Origin: Bacteroidetes bacterium 46-16
GTDB lineage: Bacteria > Bacteroidota > Bacteroidia > Chitinophagales > Chitinophagaceae
Assembly: GCA_001897835.1 (NCBI GenBank)
Contig: MKUN01000050.1
Location: 1-42,667 of the forward strand
Length of the DNA stretch: 42,667 nt
Reading direction: 5' to 3'
The position numbers were made by a program, and so were the translations under genes. A model generated the notes under the pieces. It worked only from the letters and a program-made list of their open reading frames with translations, was not told the origin of the DNA and ran no database searches. Of this stretch, positions 16,070-25,057 are shown one piece after another. Numbering within the stretch: the stretch's first letter is position 1; every line of letters begins with the position of its first letter.

Positions 16070-16726
16070 ATGAGCATGAGCATCCGCCGTTTCCTGGTTT
16101 TTTACCGACTGCCGCTGGCAGCCGCATTGATCGCATTAGGTTTCTGGGTAGGTTTTTCCGTTACCTGGTGGATCGCATGGCTGCCCTTCCTGATAGCCCT
16201 TATCATGATAGCCGCTTACTTTATGGTAGGCCCCATGAGCCTGATACAGGGCTACATAGAGGCAGGTGATATGGATGGAGCAAAGAAGCTGATGGAAAGT
16301 GTGAAATACCCTAACCTGCTTTATAAGCCCATACGCTCATCGTACTATATGCTGCGCGCCAACTTATCGACAATGGATGATAACCTGGACAAAGCAGAAG
16401 AAGACCTGAGGAAGGGCCTCGCTGCCGGGCTACCGGAAAAAGAGTTTGAAGGGACAGCGTATCTGCAGCTTGGCTCTATTGCTTATAAGAAGGGTAATAC
16501 CAAAGAAGCGATGGAGAACCTGCGTAAGGCGGTGAAGATAGGCCTGCCCGATAAGGATAACGAAGCCACCGCTTACCTGCAGCTCAGCAGCATATGCATA
16601 CAGCGCCGCGATTTTAAAAGCGCGAAAATATACTTCAATAAAGCTAAGGCCTGCAAGGCTACCAATAAACAAGTGGTGGAGCAGATAGCAGAGATGAGCA
16701 AGTATATAGCAAGAATACCGGGATAG
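16070..16726 (+). CDS. TPR protein with N-terminal membrane hairpin
   Basis: About 218 residues from the ATG at 16070 (or 216 from 16076); the in-frame ATG at 16034 precedes the promoter's -7 element and is rejected. Two hydrophobic helices near residues 10-55 (LAAALIALGFWVGFSV; LPFLIALIMIAAYFMV) anchor it in the inner membrane. The rest is about three to four tetratricopeptide repeats, for example EFEGTAYLQLGSIAYKKGNT and NEATAYLQLSSICIQRRD. TPRs usually mediate protein contacts; the partner is unknown. It is divergent from the RnfD-like gene. Confidence 0.8.
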   Translation: MSMSIRRFLVFYRLPLAAALIALGFWVGFSVTWWIAWLPFLIALIMIAAYFMVGPMSLIQGYIEAGDMDGAKKLMESVKYPNLLYKPIRSSYYMLRANLSTMDDNLDKAEEDLRKGLAAGLPEKEFEGTAYLQLGSIAYKKGNTKEAMENLRKAVKIGLPDKDNEATAYLQLSSICIQRRDFKSAKIYFNKAKACKATNKQVVEQIAEMSKYIARIPG

Positions 16727-16807
16727 GTGAAAATTGAAAGGCAAAATTCAAAAGTGACTTGATTCTACGAACGATTTGCCGTGGGATTCCCATTAAAAAT
16801 GATTAGA

Positions 16808-17362
16808 TTATCTTTCTTTTATGCTAAATGGTTTAGGTAATTTTGAAGGCCAATTGACCGATGGAATTGCGGTATATAGTTTTTCGTAAACATCGCGAAC
16901 ATTCGTTAATGGGACACGGATGAACTTTATTTCGTCGATGTGCTGTATCCGATTCCTATTGTAAAAAAAAGTGCATTCTTCATTGCGAATTATAACTGTT
17001 AGTACGCATTGATCAAAGTTTTCTCCCCATTGCATCAGAAAAACATCGTATTTTATTGCATTGCCTATTTCCTTCTCAGTCGCATCATAAAAAGAATCTG
17101 GGTCGAACCAAAAAGGATGAGATTTTAAAAACGCTTCTTTGGAATTCAACCCCTCTAGTTCAGATACCCAAAAATATTCAGGATTGTTCGCAATACGCAT
17201 TAATGAACTCATAAATGGACCTAATGCATTTTCATCATTCATATACTTGCCTATTCTTTCACCACCTAACCAAACTGCTGATCGCCCATATAACGATGGC
17301 TCCAGTTCTAAAAACTCTATTTCTATTGCAAACAGCTCTTTATCACCGAATAGAAAATGCAT
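16808..17362 (-). CDS. Possible orphan Imm42-like immunity protein
   Basis: 184 residues, no signal peptide or membrane segment. The opening LFGDKELFAIEIEFLE, then GRSAVWLGGERIGKYMN, resembles the N-terminus of immunity protein family Imm42, which neutralise polymorphic-toxin nucleases or other effectors in the cytoplasm. This is recognised by eye only. It is clearly lower in G+C than its neighbours, and its ATG lies 1 bp after the stop of the MFS transporter, so it appears attached to that operon. No toxin gene is visible nearby. If the match is wrong it is a hypothetical protein. Confidence 0.55.
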   Translation of the reverse strand: MHFLFGDKELFAIEIEFLELEPSLYGRSAVWLGGERIGKYMNDENALGPFMSSLMRIANNPEYFWVSELEGLNSKEAFLKSHPFWFDPDSFYDATEKEIGNAIKYDVFLMQWGENFDQCVLTVIIRNEECTFFYNRNRIQHIDEIKFIRVPLTNVRDVYEKLYTAIPSVNWPSKLPKPFSIKER

Positions 17363-17363
17363 G

Positions 17364-18632
17364 TTACGCTTTGTTTGGAGTCTTATATCCTGCCAAATGT
17401 CCCTTCATAGCGAAGAACAAGATATACAGGTACACAGGCACCATGATAATGTAAGCCGTTTGCGGATGTGTAATGTCGGCGAGGCGTCCATAGAGCAGGG
17501 GCAGGATAGCGCCACCTGCTATGCCCATTATCAGTAAGGCTGCGCCTGTTTTGGTGAATTTGCCCAGCCCCTTTAAAGACATGGGCCATATGGCAGGCCA
17601 CATGAGTGAGTGGGCAAGGCCCAATGAGGCGAGGCAGACAACCGAGGTAAAGCCATTTGTTACCATAACGCCTATGGATAAGATGATACCAATGATAGCG
17701 CATAATTTCAATGCTGTTTCCTGCGATATTATTTTGGGCATGAGTATTATGCCGAGTATATAGCCTACTACCATGCAGGTAAGGGTAAGCGAGGTGAAGA
17801 ATTTGGCATTATCCATCGGGAAGCCGAGCGACTTACCATAATTAATAATAGTATCACCTGCCATTACTTCGACGCCGACATACAGGAAGATAGCGAGGGC
17901 CCCCAGCCAGAGATAAGTATGCTTGAAAATACTGTCTTGCTGCTCCGGGATGGCATCGGGATTTTCTTCTTCCTCATGTAGTTCGGGCAGGGGAGAGATA
18001 AGTATGAGCAATGCCAGTACCACCAGCACTATAGTCAATGTAATATAAGGGTTCACGATGCGCTGCGACAGTTCGTTGAGCAAAGTGCTTTTGGCAGCGG
18101 CATCTGCCGCTTTATTAAGCTGATCGCTAACAGCATCTATATTTTTAAGCAGTACGGAGGCCAGTATCATGGGGCTTAAGATGCCAGCCACTTTATTGGC
18201 TATGCCCATGATGCTGATGCGCTTTGCTGCAGATTCTTCAGGCCCCAATATAGTAACATAGGGATTGGTGGCCGTCTGCAATATAGAGAGGCCAAGGCCC
18301 TGTGTGAAGAGACCTATGAGGAAATACGTATAGTTGCGCTGGTAGGCGGCAGGGATAAAAATGATGCAGCCAATGGCCATAACAATGAGGCCAAGGCTCA
18401 TACCCCTCTTGAAGCCCGTCTTTTTAAGGATGGCAGATGAGGGTATAGCCATGACAAAGTAGGATATATAAAAAGCAAAGGTGACCAGGTAGGCCTGGAA
18501 ATTATTGAGTTCACAAGCTGCCTTTAAAAATGGTATCAAAGTACCGTTGAGCCAGGTAACGAAGCCGAAAATAAAAAACAGGCAGCCAACCAGGAACAGG
18601 GAGGTAGCATATGAGCGTTTGTCGTTTGTCAT
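17364..18632 (-). CDS. Sugar MFS transporter, FucP/GluP type
   Basis: 422 residues, 12 membrane helices. LFLVGCLFFIFGFVTWLNGTLIPFLK at the N-terminus and QTATNPYVTILGPEESAAKRI are characteristic of the fucose/glucose/galactose:H+ symporter group of the major facilitator superfamily. It should import a hexose across the inner membrane. It is divergent from a ROK sugar kinase 94 bp away, which supports uptake followed by phosphorylation of glucose or a related sugar. The exact substrate cannot be read from sequence. No operator was found in the shared region. Confidence 0.85.
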   Translation of the reverse strand: MTNDKRSYATSLFLVGCLFFIFGFVTWLNGTLIPFLKAACELNNFQAYLVTFAFYISYFVMAIPSSAILKKTGFKRGMSLGLIVMAIGCIIFIPAAYQRNYTYFLIGLFTQGLGLSILQTATNPYVTILGPEESAAKRISIMGIANKVAGILSPMILASVLLKNIDAVSDQLNKAADAAAKSTLLNELSQRIVNPYITLTIVLVVLALLILISPLPELHEEEENPDAIPEQQDSIFKHTYLWLGALAIFLYVGVEVMAGDTIINYGKSLGFPMDNAKFFTSLTLTCMVVGYILGIILMPKIISQETALKLCAIIGIILSIGVMVTNGFTSVVCLASLGLAHSLMWPAIWPMSLKGLGKFTKTGAALLIMGIAGGAILPLLYGRLADITHPQTAYIIMVPVYLYILFFAMKGHLAGYKTPNKA

Positions 18633-18726
18633 TAAGATTTTATTGAGAAAGACTAATATACATTAATTGTTGAGAAAGTTTTAAAGAAGGGCAGGGTATT
18701 ATTTTGTTGTTGTATTTTTATCCTTT

Positions 18727-19668
18727 ATGACACAGGCATTCGCATTGGGCATTGATATAGGCGGCACCAATACTTCATTCGGTATCGTGGACAGGAGGGG
18801 GCAGATACTGTTCCAGGGGAAAATGAGTACTACCGGTCATAAGACCGTGCAAGAGTATATACTGGCCCTGAAAGCAGTGGTGGATGTACTGATGGACGAG
18901 GTGGGCCGCGATAATGTAAAAGGTGTGGGCGTGGGTGCGCCGAACGGTAATTTTTATACCGGGGAAGTTGCCTATGCGGCCAACCTGCCCTGGGAAGGCG
19001 TAATACCCCTTGCCCGGCTGATCAGTGAAACGCTGAATAAGCAGGTGACCATTACCAATGATGCGAATGCTGCCGCAATAGGTGAGATGATGTACGGCGC
19101 TGCCAAGGGGATGAAGGATTTCGTGATGGTGACATTAGGCACGGGCCTGGGCAGTGGTTTTGTGGCCAATGGAATGCTGGTATACGGCCATGACGGTTTT
19201 GCCGGTGAGCTGGGGCATGTAGTGGCCGTGCGCGATGGCAGGCCCTGTGGCTGCGGGCGAAAGGGTTGCCTGGAAACTTATGCCTCAGCAACAGGTATCG
19301 TGCGGAGTGCGCATGAATGGCTTGAGGCAAGAACCGGCGAGACCCTGCTGCGCCGCGATAAAAACGCCCTTACATCGCAACATATATATGAAGCGGCTGT
19401 GCAGGGTGATGCCATGGCCCTGGAACTATTTGAATTCACAGGTAAGATACTGGGACAGACCCTTGCCGATGTAGTGGCGATCACTTCACCGCAGGCCATT
19501 ATATTTTTTGGCGGCCTGGCAAAGGCCGGTGACATGCTCATGAGGCATGTGCACTACAATATGGAAGCAAATATGCTGCGGGTTTATAAGAATAAGGTCT
19601 CGCTATTGTATTCCGCATTGCCGGATGCTGATGCGGCGATCTTAGGGGCCAGCGCGCTGGTGTGGTAA
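18727..19668 (+). CDS. ROK-family sugar kinase, probably glucokinase
   Basis: 313 residues. ATP-binding DIGGTNT at 10-16, catalytic ND (111-112) and GTGLGSGFV near 138-146. The ROK zinc site is complete: H164 with CGCGRKGC (C174, C176, C181), preceded by FAGELGH with the sugar-binding Glu161. No N-terminal helix-turn-helix, so it is an enzyme, not a ROK repressor. Divergence from a hexose MFS transporter favours a glucokinase role. It is convergent with the DUF1223 gene, 1 bp apart. Confidence 0.88.
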   Translation: MTQAFALGIDIGGTNTSFGIVDRRGQILFQGKMSTTGHKTVQEYILALKAVVDVLMDEVGRDNVKGVGVGAPNGNFYTGEVAYAANLPWEGVIPLARLISETLNKQVTITNDANAAAIGEMMYGAAKGMKDFVMVTLGTGLGSGFVANGMLVYGHDGFAGELGHVVAVRDGRPCGCGRKGCLETYASATGIVRSAHEWLEARTGETLLRRDKNALTSQHIYEAAVQGDAMALELFEFTGKILGQTLADVVAITSPQAIIFFGGLAKAGDMLMRHVHYNMEANMLRVYKNKVSLLYSALPDADAAILGASALVW

Positions 19669-19669
19669 T

Positions 19670-20401
19670 TTACTGTATCGCTGTGGTTGCCCAATTGTTT
19701 ATTTTGCCTGTTTTTTCATCCTGCGAAAGTATGGCTATAAAGCATTGCTCCCTTTTCAAGTCATTGGGTAAGGTAAATGTTGCGCTGTTCATTGAGGCGG
19801 GTAAAGAAACAAAGTCGCGGACCAGGTTGATGTGGTGCAGGCTGCGGCCTTCATTCTCTCCCCTGCGTACCTGCGTGGTAGCTTCTTTTTGAACGAGGCA
19901 TATGAGTGCATGACCATTTCCCGGACCTATAGATACCGATATGGTATTGCCAACCAATTTAGCAGATAATGTTGACCCATTACTTTGAAGTTCACCTTTT
20001 TCTATTTCGGCAGTGAGCTTGCCTTTATCGGAACCTACGCATTGCTGTAGGCCATTAATGACCGCCTGTGGGGTATATGCCGAACTGAGACCCAATAACC
20101 GGATATAGTATTGCTGCCTTTGTGTATTGGCCGAAGAACTGAAAGTGTCTTTCCAGCCCAGGTAATTCCAGTAATCCACATGATAGCAGAGCACCAGTAA
20201 GTCGTTTTGGTACTGCTGTTGCAGTTCTGCCACGGTTTTGTCGGCTTTGGGACAGCTTGAGCAACCCTCGGATGTGAAGAGCTCAAGTACTGTTTTGCCC
20301 TTGCCCTGTTCGCTGTTGCTGTTCTTTGCATTACACGATAGTGTCGCAAAGCAAATGAAAACCAATAGGTTAAATCCTGCTAAACTTTTAATGATGCGCA
20401 T
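19670..20401 (-). CDS. DUF1223 thioredoxin-like lipoprotein
   Basis: 243 residues from the ATG at 20401; an upstream in-frame TTG at 20407 is not needed. The signal peptide ends in a lipobox (TLSC, Cys23). The domain opens with VLELFTSEGCSSCPKAD (Cys47, Cys50), followed by YHVDYWNYLGWKD and YTPQAVING, the conserved motifs of DUF1223, a thioredoxin-fold family of unknown role. The CxxC suggests redox activity in the periplasm, but that is inference. Divergent from the OmpA lipoprotein gene. Confidence 0.85.
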   Translation of the reverse strand: MRIIKSLAGFNLLVFICFATLSCNAKNSNSEQGKGKTVLELFTSEGCSSCPKADKTVAELQQQYQNDLLVLCYHVDYWNYLGWKDTFSSSANTQRQQYYIRLLGLSSAYTPQAVINGLQQCVGSDKGKLTAEIEKGELQSNGSTLSAKLVGNTISVSIGPGNGHALICLVQKEATTQVRRGENEGRSLHHINLVRDFVSLPASMNSATFTLPNDLKREQCFIAILSQDEKTGKINNWATTAIQ

Positions 20402-20494
20402 AAACAATAGTTATACAAGTAATTACGAAGCATGTGGGCGCATGGTTTACAACTGTGGCATAGTTTTTACCATATAGGGTAGAAAAGTAAAGCT

Positions 20495-21304
20495 ATGAAA
20501 AACTTCATCTCTTATGTATCTCTTATTTTGATGGCAGTAATGGTATTGCCGTCCTGTGTGGCCAAGCGTAAATATGTAGCGGCCAAAGCTGAAGCCTCAC
20601 GGCAACGTGAGCAAAATGATCTGCTGAACCAAAGGCTGCAGGCCCAGAACGATTCGATAGCCCGCCTTATGGGTAATGTGAACGCACTGAGCAACGTGAC
20701 CGAGGCCACTGCCAATGAACTGAATATGAGCAAAGACCAGATAGCTGCCCAGCAGCAAAGGCTGATGGAACTGCAACGCCTCATAGATCAGCAACATAAT
20801 AATACCGAAGCATTGCGTAAGAAGATAGCCGATGCGCTGGTGAATTTTAACGCACAGCAGCTTACTGTATTTGTAAAGAACGGCAAGGTGTATGTGAGCA
20901 TGCAGGAAAGCCTGCTCTTCCCTTCAGGCAGTGCTGTAGTGAACCCCGCTGGTAAGGACGCCCTGGCTAAAGTGGCCGGTGTACTGAACAGCAGTAATGG
21001 TGTAAACATCAATATTGAAGGGCATACCGACAGCATACCGATACATAATAAGATGTATAAAGACAACTGGGACCTGAGTACTGCCCGGGCTACCTCGATA
21101 GCCCATGTGCTGATAGATGATTATCGTGTATCGCCTACGCGTTTGATCGCCAGTGGCCATAGCTGGTATGACCCTGTTGCAAGCAATTCGACCGAATCGG
21201 GACGTGCATTGAATCGCCGTACTGAAATAATACTGGAACCGAAACTGGATGAACTGATGAATGTCATCCGTGGAGTTAATGTCACAGCAATGGATGGAAA
21301 GTGA
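20495..21304 (+). CDS. OmpA-family peptidoglycan-binding lipoprotein
   Basis: 269 residues. Signal peptide with lipobox VLPSC (Cys21), then a coiled-coil rich in Gln/Glu (about 30-115), then an OmpA C-terminal domain (about 130-255). The domain has FPSGSAVVNPAGKDAL, IEGHTDS (with the DAP-contacting Asp) and a clear NRRTEI motif, so peptidoglycan binding looks intact. It should tether the outer membrane to the cell wall. A strong terminator follows at 21333-21358. Confidence 0.9.
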   Translation: MKNFISYVSLILMAVMVLPSCVAKRKYVAAKAEASRQREQNDLLNQRLQAQNDSIARLMGNVNALSNVTEATANELNMSKDQIAAQQQRLMELQRLIDQQHNNTEALRKKIADALVNFNAQQLTVFVKNGKVYVSMQESLLFPSGSAVVNPAGKDALAKVAGVLNSSNGVNINIEGHTDSIPIHNKMYKDNWDLSTARATSIAHVLIDDYRVSPTRLIASGHSWYDPVASNSTESGRALNRRTEIILEPKLDELMNVIRGVNVTAMDGK

Positions 21305-21332
21305 TCGTGAAGGATTGAGCTGTGTTCTAATG

Positions 21333-21358
21333 CGCCGGCCTTGTGCCGGCGTTTTTTT
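21333..21358 (+). terminator. Intrinsic terminator after the OmpA lipoprotein gene
   Basis: CGCCGGC (21333-21339), loop CTTGT, GCCGGCG (21345-21351), then seven T. It sits between convergent genes but has a T tract only in the plus direction. Its tail overlaps the TonB receptor stop codon (21357-21359). Confidence 0.9.
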
Positions 21359-23720
21359 ACCTGTGAAAATCGATGCGGTAACTGATGACGGGTATGATGC
21401 CGCTTTCATTCACATGCTTTATGCTACCACTGCGGGCATCGTAATAGCTATACCAGTAATTGATGTAATTGGTAACATCCTGCACATCCAGCTCAATGGT
21501 ATGCGTGGCGCGCCTGTTGTTGAGCTTATAATACAGGCTGGCATCTATACGGAAATAAGGTTTTGCCTGCGTGGTAAAATATTCGTTATGCACATAAACC
21601 GCTTTACCTGCTGCCTGCGAGGCTGAAAGATCAATAGGCGATTCCCGCTGACCGCCGCTGTACATAACCTTGCCATTGGCCCCGAAAATGCTGTGGCCTT
21701 TACGGCCGAAATTTAATTCCTTACCACCAACAACATTAAGCTGGTAACGCCTGTCGAAATGGCCCTCGTAGCTTTGACCGCTGTAAGTAGTATAAGTGGA
21801 CTTGAATAAGGAGCCTGTAAAGAGTATGTAGTAATTGTCCACAAAAGGCCGCTCGATGGTCAGGTCTATGCCGTAATTGTCTCCGGTGCCTTTGCTGAGC
21901 AATTGACCGCTATTTGCTAGGTCGAGCATACTCTCCGCATTGAGTACGGAGAAGCCGCTATTGGTATCGGTGGATACACCTATATGGTACAGGTGCTGGT
22001 AATACATTTCAGCCTTCAGGCGTGCTTTAAGCGGCAGAGCCACATCGTAACCGGCCACAACATGAAAGGCCCTTTGCAGGTCGAGGGTTTTATTGGGATA
22101 ATAATTGCCTACAGTGGTGTCGCGGTACAGGTAGGTGGATATATGGTCGGGTTTACTGTGCAGGCCGGCAGCCAGTGAAAGCTTACTTTTGCGCAACTGG
22201 TAACTTAATGAGAGGCGTGGCTCTAAACTGTATTTCTGATTTAAGGCGTAATACGAGGCGTTGAAACCACTTACCAAGGTCCATCTCTGGGTGAAGCGCT
22301 TTTTCCATTGCAGGTAGGCCTGGTAATACTGTGTTTGTCCTGTGCCATCGAGTATATCTTTCCATTGCCTGCTGCCGTAATCATATTGATCGTCCAGCAG
22401 GCTGTAGCCGGGCAGTTGTATCACTATGCCTGTACGCAGTGTACTTGTGCTGCTCATTTTGTTGTTATATAATGTTGAGAAGCGCCATGCACTGTTTTGC
22501 AGGCGGGCGTGTTCCACGGGTACGGGGGCATAACTTTCCTGTGTGTTCAGCGTGTCCACATCCTTATTCAGCCTATCGTATGATGCGGAGAATACGGTTT
22601 TGATGTAGGCATCTTTATGCACGAAAATTTGATGTGTGATACCTGCAATGCCCAACATGCCTTTGGCCTGTAGCTTGAAATTGGGATTATCATCATCCCA
22701 TTTTGTGCTGTCTTCCGGCGGATCTTTAATAGCCTTATTGTAGCCGCCCATCCCGAAAAGAGCAAAAGTCCCTGCTTTCTTTGTGGGGAAGTTGAATTTG
22801 AAAGACATATCCTGGTAGTTGGGTTCTATGCCTTGCAAGTTCAGGTAGTTTTGCAGCAGGGCGAGGGTAGAGTAACGATAATCGATAAGATATGACGCGC
22901 TGCCACCTTTCCTGAAAGGCCCTTCTGTAGCTATCTCTGTTCCAAGGACCCCTATTTGTATGGTATGTTCGGCACGGTCCTTATTGCCGTTGCGCAGGTA
23001 AAGGTCGAAGACGCCGGACAAGGCATTCCCGATCTCTGGGGGGAAGGCCCCGGTGTAAAAATCGGAGTTGCCAAGAGTGTTGGCATTGAGCATGCTGATA
23101 GAGCCACCAGAATTGCCAAAGTCGTTGAAGTGATTAGGGTTCGGTATCTCTATACCTTCCAGGCGCCAGAGCACACCTTTGGGAGAATTGCCTCTTACCA
23201 CGATATCATTTTCAAGGTCGCCATTGTTGGATACCCCGGCAAAGTTCATCGCCATGCGGGCAGGGTCGGATACGGAAGCGGCAAAGCGTTTGGTATCTTC
23301 TACAGAAAAAGACCGGGCGCTTAGGGTCGCAAAATCATTAAGCGGTCTGCTGCGGTCTTTTACGGCTTTTATGCTTACCTCCTGCAACTGCTGCATACTT
23401 TCGGCAAGCGATACATTTAGCTCCAGCTCTTTGCCCGATGTTACCATTACATTGGTCTCGCTATGCTTTTCATAACCGGCCATTACAAAAATAAATGACT
23501 GCCTGCCCACAGGTACATGGGCCAATTCAAAATATCCATTTGAGTCGGTAGCGGCATTTATTTGCTGATCGGCAGATAGCACCACTACTACACCGGGCAG
23601 GGGGCTTTTTGAATCTGCATCGGTTACAACACCATGCACCGTTTGTAGCAATTCCTGGGCCCTGCTTAGCGCAGGGCAAAAGAATAATAACAATGCAAAT
23701 ATGGAGCGGTGAAATCTCAT
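21357..23720 (-). CDS. TonB-dependent outer-membrane receptor
   Basis: 787 residues. Signal peptide ending in ALSRAQ, a carboxypeptidase-regulatory-like beta-sandwich (about 25-110, VHGVVTDADSKSPLPGVVVVLS), a plug domain (about 120-235, with VRGNSPKGVLWRLEGIEIPNPNHF split by a loop), and a C-terminal 22-strand barrel. Energised by TonB, such receptors import large ligands; this is not a SusC (no SusD-like neighbour, and it is shorter). The ligand is unknown. The final strand ends ...ISYRIDFHR. Upstream, 23721-23909 is an AT-rich divergent region to the porin gene with no clear promoter. Confidence 0.88.
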   Translation of the reverse strand: MRFHRSIFALLLFFCPALSRAQELLQTVHGVVTDADSKSPLPGVVVVLSADQQINAATDSNGYFELAHVPVGRQSFIFVMAGYEKHSETNVMVTSGKELELNVSLAESMQQLQEVSIKAVKDRSRPLNDFATLSARSFSVEDTKRFAASVSDPARMAMNFAGVSNNGDLENDIVVRGNSPKGVLWRLEGIEIPNPNHFNDFGNSGGSISMLNANTLGNSDFYTGAFPPEIGNALSGVFDLYLRNGNKDRAEHTIQIGVLGTEIATEGPFRKGGSASYLIDYRYSTLALLQNYLNLQGIEPNYQDMSFKFNFPTKKAGTFALFGMGGYNKAIKDPPEDSTKWDDDNPNFKLQAKGMLGIAGITHQIFVHKDAYIKTVFSASYDRLNKDVDTLNTQESYAPVPVEHARLQNSAWRFSTLYNNKMSSTSTLRTGIVIQLPGYSLLDDQYDYGSRQWKDILDGTGQTQYYQAYLQWKKRFTQRWTLVSGFNASYYALNQKYSLEPRLSLSYQLRKSKLSLAAGLHSKPDHISTYLYRDTTVGNYYPNKTLDLQRAFHVVAGYDVALPLKARLKAEMYYQHLYHIGVSTDTNSGFSVLNAESMLDLANSGQLLSKGTGDNYGIDLTIERPFVDNYYILFTGSLFKSTYTTYSGQSYEGHFDRRYQLNVVGGKELNFGRKGHSIFGANGKVMYSGGQRESPIDLSASQAAGKAVYVHNEYFTTQAKPYFRIDASLYYKLNNRRATHTIELDVQDVTNYINYWYSYYDARSGSIKHVNESGIIPVISYRIDFHR

Positions 23721-23909
23721 GTATGCTTTAAATTACAAAGTATTGATCAAGGAAAGCAAATTGTGTACCGTAAATAAACTGCTCTCTGCTTCTAAATGTT
23801 ATATTAAACAATGAAATGTGTTGTTTCCATTGCATACGAAATGCTTTTGAAAGCACTTGCATTTTAAAAATGTTTCAATATGTTTGTTGGGCATCATCCG
23901 TAGTATTTT

Positions 23910-25034
23910 TTGAAAACAAATGTATTTTTTACATGCCTTCTTGCAGGGACATGTAGTTTAAACGCTGTCTCTGCACAGGAAGCGGACACCTTTGCTACCT
24001 ATTCACTTTCGGCATATGCCGATGTGTATTATGCGGCTTATACCGATTCAGTAGGTCACGGTAACTTTCAGCAATTTCCCACAACATCTCCACGCAACAA
24101 CTCGATTGGGCTGAACATAGTGCAGGTCAGCAGCCGGTATGATGGCGAAAAGGTAAGGGGCATGATGACCCTGCATTTTGGTGATATACCCAAAAGTACC
24201 TGGTCTGGTACTTATAACCCGATACAGGAAGCACACCTCGGTGTACGCCTTTGCAAAACCCTTTGGATAGACGGGGGCTTTTTCCGGACACATTTCGGTA
24301 CTGAGTATCTTTTGCCGGTTGAGAACATTACCAGTTCGGTTGCTGTGGCTACATATTTTGAGCCTTATTATGAAGCGGGGCTGAGGCTGAACTATGACCC
24401 TACGGATAAACTGGAGATCAATCTGTTCCTGCTCAATGGTTATGGCATCGACGAAGATTTTAATAAACGCAAATCTGTAGGTTTGGGTATTACTTATGCA
24501 TTAAGCGATGCGGCGGGCATGGGCTATACCAATTACCTGGGAGATGATAGCCCTGACACGGCAAAATTTGCACAAACACGTTTTGCACAGAACCTGTTCT
24601 TTAATTACAGTGGCAGTATGGTGAAATTCCAGGCCGGTGCAGACCTATATATACAAGGGAACTCGGCAATAGGGAATAAGAACGGTACCGCAATGGCTTA
24701 TAGCCTGCTGGCTACTATAGGTTACCAGGCCGCGGCCAAGGTAAGTGTATATGGGCGGGCAGCATTATTCCGTGACCCCGATGGATTCCTCTCCGGGGTT
24801 ATTACTGATGATATTCATGATCTTACCGGATATAAGCTATGGGAAGGTACTGCCGGCCTGGAGGTCAAACCTGTGGACAACTCCTATGTAAGGTTTGAAC
24901 TGAGGCGATTACAAATGGATGGCAACCAGGAGATATTTCGCACAGGTAGCCATAATGTGAGCTACCGTTATGATTTTATGGTGAATGCGGGAACCTCTTT
25001 TACGTTGCTGAAGGGCGTAAGGGTAAGGAACTGA
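23910..25034 (+). CDS. Outer-membrane beta-barrel porin, TTG start
   Basis: 374 residues. The start is TTG at 23910: a stop (TAG at 23901) lies just upstream in frame and no ATG occurs before the signal peptide (MKTNVFFTCLLAGTCSLNAVSAQ when TTG is read as Met). The mature part is a series of aromatic-bounded beta strands with GYGIDEDFNKRKSVGLGI and IDGGFFRTHFGTEY, matching the putative BBP2-type outer-membrane barrel family. Substrate unknown. It is divergent from the TonB receptor, and the two may serve one uptake function, though nothing in the sequence proves this. Confidence 0.8.
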   Translation: MKTNVFFTCLLAGTCSLNAVSAQEADTFATYSLSAYADVYYAAYTDSVGHGNFQQFPTTSPRNNSIGLNIVQVSSRYDGEKVRGMMTLHFGDIPKSTWSGTYNPIQEAHLGVRLCKTLWIDGGFFRTHFGTEYLLPVENITSSVAVATYFEPYYEAGLRLNYDPTDKLEINLFLLNGYGIDEDFNKRKSVGLGITYALSDAAGMGYTNYLGDDSPDTAKFAQTRFAQNLFFNYSGSMVKFQAGADLYIQGNSAIGNKNGTAMAYSLLATIGYQAAAKVSVYGRAALFRDPDGFLSGVITDDIHDLTGYKLWEGTAGLEVKPVDNSYVRFELRRLQMDGNQEIFRTGSHNVSYRYDFMVNAGTSFTLLKGVRVRN

Positions 25035-25057
25035 CCTCCCCGCTACAGTACATATTA

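Noticed and set aside
16739-16752. Repeat shared with about 34424-34437 (AAAATTCAAAAG)
   Set aside because: Short low-complexity AT-rich match typical of Bacteroidota intergenic DNA, with no flanking structure.
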